A stretch of DNA of 5,006 nt. It comes from an uncultured Chloroflexota bacterium (GTDB taxonomy: Bacteria; Chloroflexota; Dehalococcoidia; UBA2979). The stretch spans positions 1 to 5,006 of the forward strand of contig CADEHD010000168.1 of assembly GCA_902827055.1 (NCBI GenBank), read 5' to 3'. The notes beneath the pieces were generated by a model. It was not told where the DNA came from. It saw only the letters and a list, made by a program, of their open reading frames with translations, and did no database searches. The position numbers and the translations under genes are program-made. This document shows positions 4,550-5,006 of the stretch, in pieces (within the stretch, counting starts at the first letter, position 1; every line of letters begins with the position of its first letter).

Positions 4550-5006
4550 GCGCCTACGCCCGGCCGGTTGAGGTACTGATCGACGAGCTGGGCCGCCTCC
4601 CCGGCATCGGCCCCAAATCGGCCCAGCGCATCGCCTTCCACCTGCTCAAGGTCGACACGGTCGACGCCCGCCGCCTGGCCGACGCCATCGTGGCCATGAA
4701 GGAGAACGTGTCCTTCTGCGAGCGGTGCTTCAACGTGGCCGAAGGCCCGGCCTGCACCATCTGCACCGACCCGGCGCGCGACCAGTCGATCCTGTGCGTG
4801 GTCGAGGAGCCGAAAGACATCGCCGCCCTGGAGAAGACCGGCGTGTTCAAGGGCGTCTACCACGTTCTCCTTGGGGTGATGAACCCCCTGGAAGGGATCG
4901 GGCCGGAGAACCTCAAGATCCGGGAGCTGGCCCTGCGGGTGGCGGGCGAAGACATCACCGAGGTCATCCTGTGCACCAACCCCAACCTGGAGGGGGAGAT
5001 GACGGC
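4546..5006 (+). CDS. recR: Recombination mediator RecR, N-terminal part (runs off right edge)
   Basis: RecR works with RecO and RecF to load RecA on gapped single-stranded DNA during recombinational repair in the cytoplasm. About 153 of the usual roughly 200 residues are present. Motifs in order are the helix-hairpin-helix LGRLPGIGPKSAQRIA (15-30), a four-cysteine zinc motif CxxC-CxxC (Cys58, Cys61, Cys70, Cys73) and the Toprim domain beginning SILCVVEEPKD (81-91). The Toprim region continues with HVLLGVMNPLEGIGP (106-120), where the family more often has a Gly-Gly and Ser-Pro, and TNPNLEGE (144-151), the local form of the conserved TNPTxEGE. The start is GTG with GGAGGT upstream, overlapping the ebfC stop. 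The C-terminal end with the last Toprim strand and the ring-forming tail is outside the window. Confidence 0.95.
   Translation, partial: MSAYARPVEVLIDELGRLPGIGPKSAQRIAFHLLKVDTVDARRLADAIVAMKENVSFCERCFNVAEGPACTICTDPARDQSILCVVEEPKDIAALEKTGVFKGVYHVLLGVMNPLEGIGPENLKIRELALRVAGEDITEVILCTNPNLEGEMT

Noticed and set aside
4177..4863. Minus-strand ORF over ebfC and recR
   Set aside because: It is antisense to two firmly identified genes, with a Ser/Pro-rich mirror composition typical of a shadow frame.

Overview
The window is very GC-rich, with dense coding, GTG/ATG starts and stop/start overlaps. It looks like a high-GC bacterium. The right end carries the dnaX tail, ebfC and recR in a form that resembles Actinobacteria, particularly Acidimicrobiia-like genomes. 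That taxonomic guess comes from protein style and gene order, not from a search.

Left block (1 to about 3303, minus strand) is a sugar-phosphate cluster. In transcription order it holds transketolase (only the C-terminal 310 residues), ribose-5-phosphate isomerase B, transaldolase and glucose-6-phosphate isomerase, which runs off the left edge. Together these enzymes cover the non-oxidative pentose phosphate pathway and its link back to glucose-6-phosphate. Gaps are short (57 and 54 bp), and tal and pgi overlap by 4 bp, so the block is probably one operon.

Junction block (about 3304-3720, plus strand): transketolase homology stops abruptly in mid-protein at about 3303. It is followed by a 20-codon plus-strand tail ending in TGA. 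This tail overlaps a GTG start with a good ribosome binding site, and that start opens an ORF with a short anti-sigma-like N-terminus and one membrane segment. The ORF then runs in frame through a Pro/Ala/Gly linker into the C-terminal domain of DnaX (DNA polymerase III tau).

Right block (about 3720-5006, plus strand) is the classic recombination/replication cluster: DnaX tail, nucleoid-associated EbfC/YbaB, then RecR, which runs off the right edge. ebfC and recR are translationally coupled by a GTGA overlap.

The main observation is that two essential genes, tkt and dnaX, are each cut in mid-gene within about 400 bp of each other. The three pieces between and around the cuts do not normally belong together. 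Alanine codon use also changes: GCG is common on the left and in the anti-sigma-like part, while GCC is almost exclusive on the right. The simplest explanation is a chimeric assembly or amplification join. A real rearrangement producing a membrane-anchored DnaX tail is the more exciting but less likely alternative. I see no mobile element, CRISPR array, RNA gene or clear new system.
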